From: Myxococcales bacterium | GTDB taxonomy: Bacteria; Myxococcota; Myxococcia; Myxococcales; 40CM-4-68-19 | Direction: 5' to 3' | NCBI GenBank assembly: GCA_020201435.1 | Contig: JAIVGS010000192.1 | Span: forward strand, 1-36,449 | DNA: 36,449 nucleotides | In this document: piece after piece, positions 1-8,065 of the stretch | Layout of the letters: each line of letters opens with the position of its first letter | How positions within the stretch are numbered: position 1 is the stretch's first letter | Translations under genes and position numbers: made by a program | The notes under the pieces: model-generated | What the model was told of the DNA's origin: nothing | Seen by the model: the letters and a program-made list of their open reading frames with translations, nothing else | The model's database searches: none

Positions 1-668
1 AGTCCGTACGAGGACGTGATCAGCACCACCCCCCGATGTCCGCTCTCGGTGTCGAGCGTGAAGAGCACCCCGGAGGCCGCCTTGTCCGAGCGGACCATCT
101 TCTGCACGCCGACGCTGAGCGCGATCTCGAGATGATCGAATCCCATGTCGGCCCGATACGAGATCGCGCGAGCGGTGAAGAGGCTGGCGAAGCAGCTGCG
201 CACCTTGTCGAGCAGCGCCTCGGCGCCGCGCACGTTGAGATACGTGTCCTGCTGACCGGCGAACGAGGCGCCCGGCAGATCCTCGGCGGTGGCCGAGGAG
301 CGGACCGCGACGTCGGTGTCGCCGTCGGAAAATCGCGCCGAAAGCGTCTGGTACGCGGCGATCGCCTCGTCGGCGATCTCGCGAGGCACCTCGGCCGACG
401 TGATCAGCCTGCGGATCTCCCCGCTTCGCGCGACCAGCGCCTGCACGTCGTCCTTGCCGATTCCGTCGAGGAGCTCGCGGATGCGCGCGTCGAGACCGGC
501 CGTCCGGATGAAATGCCGGTAGGCTTCGGCGGTGATCGCGAATCCGTCCGGGACGCGAATCCCGAGCGGCGACAGCTCGCGGATCATCTCTCCCAGCGAG
601 GAAACCTTGCCGCCGACCAGGCCGACGTCGTTCAAACCGACTTCCGCAAACCACCGGACGAAGCGCAT
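1..668 (-). CDS. ppsA: Phosphoenolpyruvate synthase, N-terminal part (runs off left edge)
   Basis: Reverse-strand reading from the ATG at 668 gives about 222 residues with no stop, so the gene continues past position 1. It is absent from the ORF track because it lacks a stop. The protein begins MRFVRWFAEVGLNDVGLVGG and contains AVRSSATAEDLPGASFAGQQ and a GVQKMVRSD segment. These are hallmarks of the ATP-binding N-terminal domain of PEP synthase (pyruvate, water dikinase), which makes PEP, AMP and phosphate from pyruvate and ATP for gluconeogenesis. The closely similar E. coli PpsA has the same motifs in the same order. The phospho-His and PEP-binding domains lie outside the window. A GGGAGG ribosome site sits about 6 bases upstream of the ATG. 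It is the last visible gene of a minus-strand run, 102 bases after the aminotransferase. Confidence 0.93.
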   Translation of the reverse strand, partial: MRFVRWFAEVGLNDVGLVGGKVSSLGEMIRELSPLGIRVPDGFAITAEAYRHFIRTAGLDARIRELLDGIGKDDVQALVARSGEIRRLITSAEVPREIADEAIAAYQTLSARFSDGDTDVAVRSSATAEDLPGASFAGQQDTYLNVRGAEALLDKVRSCFASLFTARAISYRADMGFDHLEIALSVGVQKMVRSDKAASGVLFTLDTESGHRGVVLITSSYG

Positions 669-770
669 GGGACTGCCTCCCGGCGGCAATCTGCACATAC
701 GCACGTCGCGGTGCAGCATTCGTCATCTGCACGACAGCTTTTTTGTGCTATCGGAGTCAGTCGACGGAAT

Positions 771-2039
771 TCATCGCTGAGTGGCGGACCGGACGATCTC
801 TTCGATTCTCGACAGTGCCAGATCGATCTGCGCCTGCGGCGGGCCGAAGGAAAACCGGGTGTAGCTCCGGAACCGCGAGGCGCGGCGGCTGCGACGCTTT
901 CCCGGATTGACGTCGAAGAACTCGCCGGGAACGGTGATCACTTTCCTCGCCAGCGCCGCGCGGAAAAAACCCATCCCGTCGTTCAGCGGCGGCGGCAGGC
1001 TGGAGAGGTTTCCCCAGACGTAGAAGGTGCCGTCGGGAGCGCGATCGGGCCGGATTCCGATGCGCTCGAGCCGAGCGATCATCTTCTCGCGCTTGTCGCG
1101 GAACGCGGCGTGGATCGCCGTCGTCTCCTGTTTGACGACCTCGTCGCTCATCAACGAAATCGCCGCGCGCTGCAGCGGGCGCGATCCGCCGCCGTCGAGG
1201 AACGATCCCGCGCTGGCGACCGCTTCGATCACTTTCGCAGGACCGACCGTCCAGGTCACGCGCCAGCCGGGATACCGCCAGTTCTTGGTGAGCCCGTCGA
1301 AGAGGACGACCGGATCCCGGTTGACGTCCTCGACGTAGCGCGCCGCGCTCTCGATCGGAAGCTGCCCCGGGCGGCCGGTCCAGATGTAGTGCGAGTAGAA
1401 TTCGTCGATCAAGAGCGAGCAGTCCTGCTCGCGCGCGGTCCCCACCCAGCGCGACAATTCGTCGCCTTGGACGAGCTTGCCGGTGGGATTGCAGGGGTTG
1501 CTCAACAGAAGCGCCGACAAGCCGCGGCCCTGGATCTCCTTCTTCAGATCGTCGGGCGTGAACGCGTATCCGCGATCGCCCTCGAGCAGGATCGGGATCG
1601 CGGTGAACGCCTTGAAGACGTCGAGCAGCTCTTCGTATGCGGTGTAGTCGGGAAGGAAGTGGCCGAGGTTGACGTGGCCGAGCGACGCCGCCGCCCGCGT
1701 CAGCGCCGCGCGGCCGCCGCCGCAGATGCTGACGTTGTCCGCGCCGTACTGCGACGGCAGGCCCTTCCGGTAGAGACGGTTGTAGAGCGAGGCGACCGAC
1801 TCGCGCAGCTCCCACAGCCCCGGCACCGGCGCGTATTCCTGATCGTCGACCCGTACCGCGACCTCGTGCATGCGCGGCGGCGCGCCCGGCAGCTCGCCGG
1901 TCTCGGGCTGGCCCTGGCCGAGGTTGCACCAGTCCGGATCGCTGCTCCGATAACCGAGCTTGTGCGCTTCCGACGTGACGTAGATGACGCCGGTCCGCGG
2001 CACCGCGCGAAACGCGGGAATGGTGAAATCGTCGCTCAT
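771..2039 (-). CDS. Class I/II pyridoxal-phosphate aminotransferase
   Basis: A 422-aa PLP-dependent aminotransferase. The track ORF starts 26 residues further upstream, but that extension lies inside the preceding gene and is Arg/Ala-rich shadow sequence. The ATG at 2039 (MSDDFTIPAF) is the likely start, one base after the stop of the Cys-rich lipoprotein gene, suggesting translational coupling. Fold-type I motifs are visible: LLLSNPCNPTGKL (substrate and cofactor site), LLIDEFYSHYIW (the Asp that holds the pyridine nitrogen), and FDGLTKNWRYPGWR, with the Lys that should form the Schiff base followed by the Arg that binds the alpha-carboxylate. The family includes aspartate, tyrosine and alanine aminotransferases; the amino-acid substrate cannot be told from sequence. 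It converts an amino acid and a 2-oxo acid in the cytoplasm. Confidence 0.9.
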   Translation of the reverse strand: MSDDFTIPAFRAVPRTGVIYVTSEAHKLGYRSSDPDWCNLGQGQPETGELPGAPPRMHEVAVRVDDQEYAPVPGLWELRESVASLYNRLYRKGLPSQYGADNVSICGGGRAALTRAAASLGHVNLGHFLPDYTAYEELLDVFKAFTAIPILLEGDRGYAFTPDDLKKEIQGRGLSALLLSNPCNPTGKLVQGDELSRWVGTAREQDCSLLIDEFYSHYIWTGRPGQLPIESAARYVEDVNRDPVVLFDGLTKNWRYPGWRVTWTVGPAKVIEAVASAGSFLDGGGSRPLQRAAISLMSDEVVKQETTAIHAAFRDKREKMIARLERIGIRPDRAPDGTFYVWGNLSSLPPPLNDGMGFFRAALARKVITVPGEFFDVNPGKRRSRRASRFRSYTRFSFGPPQAQIDLALSRIEEIVRSATQR

Positions 2040-2040
2040 C

Positions 2041-2421
2041 TCAGCCGCACGACGACAGCGAGCGGCAGGAGGCGCCCGAGCAGGTCTCCTCGACGCCGCA
2101 GAGATGCGCGCATCCACCGCAGTTCAGACGATCGCTCTGCAGATCGTAGCAGGAGCCGTTGCAATCGGTGAGATTGGCTGCGCACGCGCTGCCGCACTTT
2201 CCCGCGGAGCACTTCTGTCCGTCGGCGCACGGGGTGCCGCAGCTTTCGCAGTTGTGGAACGTGTCGTTGACGCAGTTGCCGCCGCAGAGGACGCAGCGCT
2301 GCAGGCACTGGTGGCTGGTGCAATAGAAGCCCTGCGGGCAGTCGCCGTCGCTGCCGCACACGTAGAGGCACGGCTGTTCGCAGGCAGCGAGCGCGAGAAG
2401 CAATGCGAATGCGAGCCGCAC
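2041..2421 (-). CDS. Small cysteine-rich lipoprotein
   Basis: A 126-aa protein with GTG start and an N-terminal lipoprotein signal (MRLAFALLLALAAC) whose lipobox cysteine is residue 14. I count 23 cysteines in all, 22 of them after the lipidated one, in patterns such as CGGNC, CESCGTPC and NCGGCAHLCG. The stretch DCNGSCYDLQSDRLNCGGC matches the kind of short Cys-rich repeat seen in many secreted myxobacterial proteins (family knowledge, not a search). The protein is expected on the cell surface or in the periplasm with many disulfides; no function can be assigned. It lies 17 bases after ligD and one base before the aminotransferase ATG. No clear ribosome site precedes the GTG, so translation may depend on the upstream gene. 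Confidence 0.8.
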   Translation of the reverse strand: MRLAFALLLALAACEQPCLYVCGSDGDCPQGFYCTSHQCLQRCVLCGGNCVNDTFHNCESCGTPCADGQKCSAGKCGSACAANLTDCNGSCYDLQSDRLNCGGCAHLCGVEETCSGASCRSLSSCG

Positions 2422-2438
2422 GTGCGACGTGTATCACG

Positions 2439-4922
2439 TCATCGCCGGTAGCGCGGAAGCCGTACTCCTTGCGACAGCGCCGGCTCGAAGAGATCGCCCA
2501 GCTGCCGCAGCCGATCCGGCATCGTCCGCAGGTTGAACGCCTTCGGATCGAGCCCCGGCTTTACTTCGCTCCAGCGCAGCGGCGCCGAGACCGGCGCTCC
2601 TTGCGCGCCGCGCAGCGAATACGGCGCGATCACCGTCTTCCCGTATCCGTTCTGCATGCAGTCGAAGTACAGCCGGCCGCGGCGCTGCGACAGCGATCGC
2701 TCGAGGGTGACGCTGGGGAGCTGTTTCGCGATCGTCTCGCCGACCTGGAGCGCGAACGCCTGCGCGTCGTCGAAGGTGTGGCCTTTCGCGAGCGGAACGT
2801 AGATGTGGAGGCCGCGCTTGCCGGTCGTCTTCGGCACGCTCGGCAGCCCGAGCCGATCGAACATTCCCTGCAGGATCTGCGCGACCTCGATCGCCTGTTC
2901 GATGTCCTTTCCCTCCGCGGGATCGAGGTCGAACACGACCCAGTCCGGCTGGGTCAGGCTGTGCGCACGCGAGTGCCAGGCGTGGATCTCGAGCACCGAA
3001 TTCTGCGCCAGCCAGCGCAGCGCGTCGACGCTGTCGGCGACCAGGTGCTTGACCGGCTTCGCCTTGGTGCGCGCGGGCGTCTCGACGAGAGTCATCCACT
3101 CTTCGGCCATTGCGCCGACGTCCTGCTGGAACCACTTCGATCTCTCGATTCCCTGGTTCCAGTGCACCAGGGCGAGCGGCCTCTCGTGAAGCGCCCGGAG
3201 GAGCGCCGGCGCAACCGCTTCGTAATAGACAGCCACGTCCGCTTTGGTGATCTTGTCCTTCGGAAAGAGAAGTCTTCCCGGATTCGACAATTGGATCTGC
3301 GGCTTTTTGCCTGAGGCCTGAGGCCTGAGGCCCGAGGCCTTCTCCCTCACGCACTCTTCCGGTTTCTTGTCTGCCCTGAGCCCCTGAAAAGCGGGATGAC
3401 GGAGTTTTCCGTCGGACGTCCACTCGGTGAAGCGGACCTGCGCGACGAGGCGCGGAGCGACCCAGTGCGCGTCGCGCATGCGCGGAGCGCCGCGCGCAAC
3501 GGGCGTATCGACGAGATCTTTCGATAATTCCTTTTTCAATCCGGCGCGTTGTTTCGAGCTGAATCCCGTCCCGACCTTGCCGGCGAATTCGTATCCTCCG
3601 CGGCCGTCCGCGACGGCGAGCAACAGCGCGCCGAGAGACCCCGACGCGTTGCCCTTCCCCGGCGTCCACCCGACGATCGCGAGCTCCTGGTTCGCCTGCG
3701 CCTTGAGCTTCAGCCACTCGCGCGATCGGCCCTTTTCGTACAGCGATCCCGGGGCCTTCAGGATCAATCCTTCCAGGCCCCGCGCGCGCATGGCTTCCAG
3801 CGCCTCCGGGATCGCGCCGGGAACTTCTTCGGCGATGCGAAGCTCCGGCGGCGCGTTGGACAGCAGGCTGTGCAACAGGTCCCGGCGCTCCTGCAGCGGC
3901 CGTCGGCGCAGATCCTCGCCGTCGAGCCGCAGCACGTCGAACGCGAAGAGCACCGCGTCCTCGTCGCGGCCCTGCTGGATCAACTCGAACCGCGGCACGC
4001 CCTCGGCGTCGAGCACGCAAACTTCGCCGTCGATCACCGCGTCGCCGACGACGATCTGCGAAAGCGCCCGCGCGACGCGCGGAAACCGCGCCGAGAGGTC
4101 GAGCGCATTGCGCGTCCACATCGCCAGCCGTCCGTTGGAGAGCGCGGACAGCGCGCGATAGCCGTCGTACTTCACCTCGGCGATCCACTTTCCCGGCGGC
4201 GCCTCGTCGACCAGCGTCGCGAGCATCGGCGGCATGTATCCGGCGAGGATCGCGTCCGGCGCCGCGCGCGGCGCTCGCAGCTTCCCGCTTCGCTCCGGGC
4301 CGCGGGTCGCGATCCGCCCGCTCACCACCGACTCCGGTCGCTCGGCGATCACGTCGTACGCCGGGTTTTCCGCCCCGTCCTTCGCCTTGAACATCAACCA
4401 CTGCGCCTTGCCCGGTGCACCGCCATGCGTCCGCACCAGGTGCCACTGCCCGCGCAGCTTGTGCCCTTCGAACTGCACGACGATGTGGCCCTTCTTGCGC
4501 TGTTGCGAGAGCTGGCCCGGCGGCACCGAATCGCAGATGCCGTTGTCCCAGATCAGCGAATCGCCCGCGCCATATTCGCCGTCGGGAATCCGCCCTTCGA
4601 AGCTGCCGTACTCGAGCGGATGGTCCTCGGTCTGGATCGCGAGACGCTTCTGCGCGGGATCGTAGCTCGGCCCCTTGGGGACCGACCAGGAGGCCAGTGC
4701 GTCGTCCATCTCCAGCCGCACGTCGTAGTGGAGCCGCGTCGCGTCATGCTTGTGCACCACGAAGCCGGGCTTGTCGTGCTCCGGCGCCGCGCCCGGCGCC
4801 GGCTCGTTGGTGATCGAGAAGTCGCGCTTCGCGCGATACTCGTCGAGGTTTCGCCGCAGCGGCGCGCTCTTCGAAGGCTTGCGAGAGGCCATGCGTTTGC
4901 CCGACTTGCGCGGAACCGGCAT
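2439..4922 (-). CDS. ligD: ATP-dependent DNA ligase LigD (phosphoesterase-ligase-polymerase)
   Basis: An 827-aa multidomain repair ligase of bacterial non-homologous end joining. The domain order is 3'-phosphoesterase (about residues 30-180, with HDATRLHYDVRLE and EDHPLEYGSFEG), ATP-dependent ligase (about 225-520, with the nucleotidyl-lysine motif KYDGYR near residue 251), and a C-terminal primase-like polymerase (about 545-827, with the metal-binding VVFDLDPAEG). This is the order and length of Pseudomonas LigD. The track starts at a TTG at 4928; the ATG at 4922 is preferred, and a further ATG at 4892 is possible. Between ligase and polymerase lies a heptamer-repeat-encoded linker (ASGLRPQASG). 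No Ku gene, the usual partner that recruits LigD to ends, is in this window. It follows the hydrolase gene by 18 bases. Confidence 0.95.
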   Translation of the reverse strand: MPVPRKSGKRMASRKPSKSAPLRRNLDEYRAKRDFSITNEPAPGAAPEHDKPGFVVHKHDATRLHYDVRLEMDDALASWSVPKGPSYDPAQKRLAIQTEDHPLEYGSFEGRIPDGEYGAGDSLIWDNGICDSVPPGQLSQQRKKGHIVVQFEGHKLRGQWHLVRTHGGAPGKAQWLMFKAKDGAENPAYDVIAERPESVVSGRIATRGPERSGKLRAPRAAPDAILAGYMPPMLATLVDEAPPGKWIAEVKYDGYRALSALSNGRLAMWTRNALDLSARFPRVARALSQIVVGDAVIDGEVCVLDAEGVPRFELIQQGRDEDAVLFAFDVLRLDGEDLRRRPLQERRDLLHSLLSNAPPELRIAEEVPGAIPEALEAMRARGLEGLILKAPGSLYEKGRSREWLKLKAQANQELAIVGWTPGKGNASGSLGALLLAVADGRGGYEFAGKVGTGFSSKQRAGLKKELSKDLVDTPVARGAPRMRDAHWVAPRLVAQVRFTEWTSDGKLRHPAFQGLRADKKPEECVREKASGLRPQASGKKPQIQLSNPGRLLFPKDKITKADVAVYYEAVAPALLRALHERPLALVHWNQGIERSKWFQQDVGAMAEEWMTLVETPARTKAKPVKHLVADSVDALRWLAQNSVLEIHAWHSRAHSLTQPDWVVFDLDPAEGKDIEQAIEVAQILQGMFDRLGLPSVPKTTGKRGLHIYVPLAKGHTFDDAQAFALQVGETIAKQLPSVTLERSLSQRRGRLYFDCMQNGYGKTVIAPYSLRGAQGAPVSAPLRWSEVKPGLDPKAFNLRTMPDRLRQLGDLFEPALSQGVRLPRYRR
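3309..3339. repeat. Heptamer tandem array in ligD linker
   Basis: Plus-strand reading is three GCCTGAG units, one GCCCGAG unit and a final GCC, 31 bases with a strict period of 7. Because 7 is not a multiple of 3, successive units are read in different frames, giving the linker residues ASGLRPQASG of LigD on the minus strand. An array of the same unit, copy number and length lies at 28653-28683 in an unrelated gene. Confidence 0.9.
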
Positions 4923-4940
4923 GCGCAAACGGTCGGCATG

Positions 4941-5753
4941 CTAGCGCAGGAATGCCAGCAGAAGCTCGTTGACGCGGTCCGCGGCCTCGGCGTGGACCCA
5001 GTGGCCCGCCTCGGCGATCCGCTCGACCCGCGCGTTCGGAACCCACCGCGGATCCGGTTCCGCGAGCTCCTTCCCCAGCCATCGATCGCGCTCGCCCCAG
5101 AGGACCAGGACCGGCGCTTCGATCGCCCGCCACCGCAGCGAGGGATGGCGCAGCGCGGCCCGGTAATAATGAATCGGCGGAGATCGATCGCGAACGCTCT
5201 GCACGATGATCTCGATCTCGTCCGGCGTGTGGATCTTGCGGTACAGGCGCCGCAGCGCCTCGTCGGTCATGAAACGCTCGGGGAAAAAAGGAAGCTGGAA
5301 GAAAAAGATGTACCAGCTCTTTCGCAACTGCCGCGGGGTCCAGAGCCGCCGCAACACCCGCTGCGGGTGGGGGATGTTGAGCTGCGCGAGCCGCCGCACG
5401 CGCTCGGGACGCCACATCGCGACGTACCAGGCGACGTAGCCGCCCCAGTCGTGTCCGACGACGTCGGCGCGATCGCGACCGAGCGCCTCGATCAGCGACG
5501 CCACGTCGCCGACGAGATGCTTCATTCGATACGAGTCGACTCCGCGCGGTTTGTCCGATCCACCGTATCCGCGCAGATCGGGGGCGACCGCGCGGAATCC
5601 GGCCGCCGCCAGCGCGGGAAGCTGCCTGCGCCAGGAGATCCGGCAATCGGGAAATCCGTGCAGGAGCAGGACCAGCGGCCCGTCGCGCGTACCCATCGCG
5701 TCGCAGCGCATGCGCACTCCGCCCGCCTGCACGTCGAGCTCTTCGAGGGTCAA
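4941..5753 (-). CDS. Alpha/beta hydrolase, epoxide-hydrolase-like
   Basis: A 270-aa alpha/beta hydrolase. The motif HGFPDCRISW (oxyanion hole, residues 32-41) and the nucleophile elbow GHDWGG with Asp at about residue 102 instead of Ser are typical of soluble epoxide hydrolases and haloalkane dehalogenases. The catalytic His is in AGHWVHAE near the C-terminus. The HGFP motif and the cap region favour an epoxide hydrolase over a dehalogenase, but the substrate is unknown. The start codon is TTG (the track's M is an alternative start), overlapping the TGA stop of the upstream amidase gene as TTGA. This indicates coupled translation. No better start lies nearby; the next in-frame ATGs (MRCDAMGT) would remove conserved N-terminal strand residues. 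Confidence 0.88.
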   Translation of the reverse strand: MTLEELDVQAGGVRMRCDAMGTRDGPLVLLLHGFPDCRISWRRQLPALAAAGFRAVAPDLRGYGGSDKPRGVDSYRMKHLVGDVASLIEALGRDRADVVGHDWGGYVAWYVAMWRPERVRRLAQLNIPHPQRVLRRLWTPRQLRKSWYIFFFQLPFFPERFMTDEALRRLYRKIHTPDEIEIIVQSVRDRSPPIHYYRAALRHPSLRWRAIEAPVLVLWGERDRWLGKELAEPDPRWVPNARVERIAEAGHWVHAEAADRVNELLLAFLR

Positions 5754-7774
5754 CGATTGCGCCGTCGTGGCGCGAGAAGACCAAGCATCAGCATCGCGAT
5801 CAAGTCTGCCGCCGAAGCGCTGTCGCAGCCGGTCCGGCTGAGCGCGACCGGCGCGAACTCGACGTGGACCGTCGCCGCGATCGTCGCGCCGCTGCCCCGC
5901 GTCGCGGTCACGATCAGATCGTTCGGACCGAGCCGCAGCGGCGCCATGACGCTGAACGCGCCCGACGAATCGAAGTCGACCTGTTCGTCGCCGATGCGGA
6001 GCGAGTGGAGATCGGGCACCTCGGCGACGCCGCTGACCAGCACCGTGTCGGTGTCGATCGTCGATCCTTCGTCAGGCGTGTCGATTCGGATGTGCGGCGC
6101 GGGCGGCGGCGAATCCGGGGCCGGCTTGTGCACGATCAGATCGACGGTCACCACCTTCCCGGCAGGGATCGTCACGTTCTGCGAAAGCGGCAGAAAACCC
6201 TCGGCGTCGACCGAGAGCGCGTATGTTCCCGGCGCGGCCCCGATCGCGTAGCTGCCGTCGATGGCGGTGACGGTGTGGACGCTTCCGGTGGCGAGCGAGA
6301 CGGCAGCGTTCGCAACCGGGCCGTCCGCCGAGCTCACCCGCCCCTGGACTCCGGTCTGCGGCGGCGCATAGGTGACGTGAATCGCGGCGGTGCCGACGCC
6401 GCCGGAATTCGTCGCGCTCGCCGCGATCGTGTTCGGGCCGAGGACCAGCGCGACCGCGGCCGCGAACGCGCCGTTCGAGACCGCGACGACCTGGCCATTC
6501 ACCTTCGCGCTGGTCACCGTCGCGTCGCTCACCGTCCCACGGACCGTCGCCGGCGACGAGTCGAGCGTGCCGCCATCCAGAGGCTGTGTGATCTTCAACA
6601 CTGGCGGCGACCCCACCGTCGGACCGCCGCCGCCCGTGACGAGGTCCATGTAGTGCGCCCAATCCCAGTAGCAGGCGACGTTGTTGTGCCAGGTGGGATT
6701 GCCCGCCCACGAATCGCACGGATCGTGATGATTGCTCGCGCCGCCGTACCAGCCGGCGTGGTTCGGATCGGGCACTTCGTAGTGGCCGATGATGTGCGAC
6801 CGATCGCGCGGCACGCCGTACGTCGAAGTCAGCCAGCGCACCAGCGCCGCCGACGAGCGGTACATCGCCTCGGTGTACCAGGTGTAGCCGGTATGGGCGT
6901 ACCCCTCGTGCTCGATGCCGATCGCGTGCTGGTTCACCGTCCAGTTGCCGGCGTGCCACGCGGTGTCGCTGTCGTGCACCTGTTGGCTGATCTCGCCGTC
7001 GCTGGAGCGGACGTCGAAGTGCGCGCTGGCTTGCGCGGAGGGATTCTGGAACCAGGCGATCGATCCCGCGTAACTGCCCTCCATGTCGTGGATGACGATG
7101 GTGGTGATCGTGTTTCCGCCGCGTCCCGGCGTGTAGTTGCTCGTCGACGCCGGCACGAAGGCGACGCACGCGCCGTTCGGGCAGTACTCGCCGGAGAGAT
7201 CCTGCTCGATCGCGCCCCAGACCGTACGCGCCGAGGCGTCGTACTCCTGCGGAAGAAGGCGGACGAGCTCGCCCCCGGCATCGATCGCGAGTCCATCGCG
7301 GAGCACGCGATACACCTGCGACGCGTACGAATCCGCGGTGCGCGCGTCCTCCACGCCGGACATCCGCATCACCGCCATCCACCAGTCGCCGAGGCGGCGC
7401 TCGTCGAGATCGTGAAATTGCCCGAAGAGCGATTCGGCTTCCGCGCGGAGCAGAGCAGCGCCTCCTCGCGCATTTGCAAACGGATCGGTCCGCAGCGCCT
7501 CCGTCGAAAGCCCGGTCAACCGCGCCGCGCGCGCCAGCGATCGCGACGGCGGCGCGTCGTCCCGATCGATCAGGTGCAGCAGGCCGTACCCGCCGTCCGG
7601 TGACGGCGCGTTCATGGTCAGGCGCGAATCGACGTACGCCATCGCGATCAGGAGCGGTCGCGGCACGCCTTCGAGATCGGCCGCGCGCTCGAGTCTCTGC
7701 TGCAGGCTCGACGGCGGCCGCGGCTGCTCCGCGCAGGAGATCGCCAGCAACGCTGCGAGGGCCCGAGCGCGCAT
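5750..7774 (-). CDS. Lipoprotein N-acetylmuramoyl-L-alanine amidase with MYXO-CTERM-like tail
   Basis: A 674-aa exported peptidoglycan hydrolase. A signal with a lipobox-like site (LLAISC, Cys 14) is followed by a lytic-transglycosylase-like segment (about residues 35-165) in which the usual catalytic Glu of the ES motif is Asp (YVDSRL). Next comes an Amidase_2/PGRP domain (about 215-395) with zinc-site residues in TIVIHDMEG (His about 229) and SHIIGHYEVPDPNHAG. It would cleave the bond between N-acetylmuramic acid and L-Ala. Then come Ig-like and carboxypeptidase-regulatory-like beta domains (about 410-640). The last 25 residues hold a Gly-Cys, a hydrophobic span and APRRRNR, resembling the MYXO-CTERM sorting signal. 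It heads the minus-strand run ending in ppsA and overlaps the next start. Confidence 0.9.
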   Translation of the reverse strand: MRARALAALLAISCAEQPRPPSSLQQRLERAADLEGVPRPLLIAMAYVDSRLTMNAPSPDGGYGLLHLIDRDDAPPSRSLARAARLTGLSTEALRTDPFANARGGAALLRAEAESLFGQFHDLDERRLGDWWMAVMRMSGVEDARTADSYASQVYRVLRDGLAIDAGGELVRLLPQEYDASARTVWGAIEQDLSGEYCPNGACVAFVPASTSNYTPGRGGNTITTIVIHDMEGSYAGSIAWFQNPSAQASAHFDVRSSDGEISQQVHDSDTAWHAGNWTVNQHAIGIEHEGYAHTGYTWYTEAMYRSSAALVRWLTSTYGVPRDRSHIIGHYEVPDPNHAGWYGGASNHHDPCDSWAGNPTWHNNVACYWDWAHYMDLVTGGGGPTVGSPPVLKITQPLDGGTLDSSPATVRGTVSDATVTSAKVNGQVVAVSNGAFAAAVALVLGPNTIAASATNSGGVGTAAIHVTYAPPQTGVQGRVSSADGPVANAAVSLATGSVHTVTAIDGSYAIGAAPGTYALSVDAEGFLPLSQNVTIPAGKVVTVDLIVHKPAPDSPPPAPHIRIDTPDEGSTIDTDTVLVSGVAEVPDLHSLRIGDEQVDFDSSGAFSVMAPLRLGPNDLIVTATRGSGATIAATVHVEFAPVALSRTGCDSASAADLIAMLMLGLLAPRRRNR

Positions 7775-7809
7775 GCGGGGACGGTACGCTTCGGCTCAGC
7801 GGCTTTCGC

Positions 7810-7823
7810 CGGTCAAATGACCG
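7810..7823. promoter_or_regulatory. Inverted repeat upstream of the amidase gene
   Basis: CGGTCA-AA-TGACCG is a perfect 6-bp inverted repeat with a 2-base spacer, 36 bases upstream of the amidase ATG (7774) and just after the end of the molybdenum-hydroxylase operon. It is placed like an operator for the amidase-to-ppsA run. The evidence is symmetry and position only. Confidence 0.3.
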
Positions 7824-7840
7824 ACGGATGCCGCACGGCG

Positions 7841-8065
7841 TCACGCCACGTTTTCGTCGGTCGGTTCAGGCACGCAGCATTCGCGGCCCGCTCCGCAGCG
7901 ATTGGCGTGCACGAGGCCGTCGTCCGGCCCCGACGGCGACATCGTCAGCAGGCACCAGTACACGGTCGTGGCATCGTTGCGCAGCGCGAAGAGCGCGCGC
8001 TTGTCGCCGTGCGGAGCGTCGGTCACTTTCGCGCGAAGGTAATGACAGAGCTGTTCGGCGCTCAT
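7841..8065 (-). CDS. Small unknown protein coupled to the molybdenum-hydroxylase operon
   Basis: A 74-aa protein starting MSAEQLCHYLRAKV. The track shows a longer ORF (to 8242), but its N-terminal part is Arg/Ala-rich shadow of the upstream gene. The ATG at 8065 overlaps the TGA of the FAD-subunit gene as ATGA, the same coupling seen between the two larger genes, so it is very probably a real third gene of the operon. It has five cysteines, three of them clustered near the end (NRCGAGRECCVPEP), and no signal peptide or membrane span. I do not recognise the family. The pattern would suit a small metal- or cofactor-handling protein, but that is a guess. It is not XdhC/PaoD, the usual maturation chaperone, which is much larger. 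Confidence 0.7.
   Translation of the reverse strand: MSAEQLCHYLRAKVTDAPHGDKRALFALRNDATTVYWCLLTMSPSGPDDGLVHANRCGAGRECCVPEPTDENVA

Noticed and set aside
36-2171. 711-aa plus-strand ORF opposite ppsA and the aminotransferase
   Set aside because: Both minus-strand genes have clear family motifs; this reading is Arg/Asp-rich shadow.
3309-3339. Possible CRISPR-like array
   Set aside because: Seven-base units without spacers inside a coding gene; a simple tandem repeat.
3549-6251. 900-aa plus-strand ORF opposite ligD, hydrolase and amidase
   Set aside because: Antisense to three recognised genes, no coherent domain.
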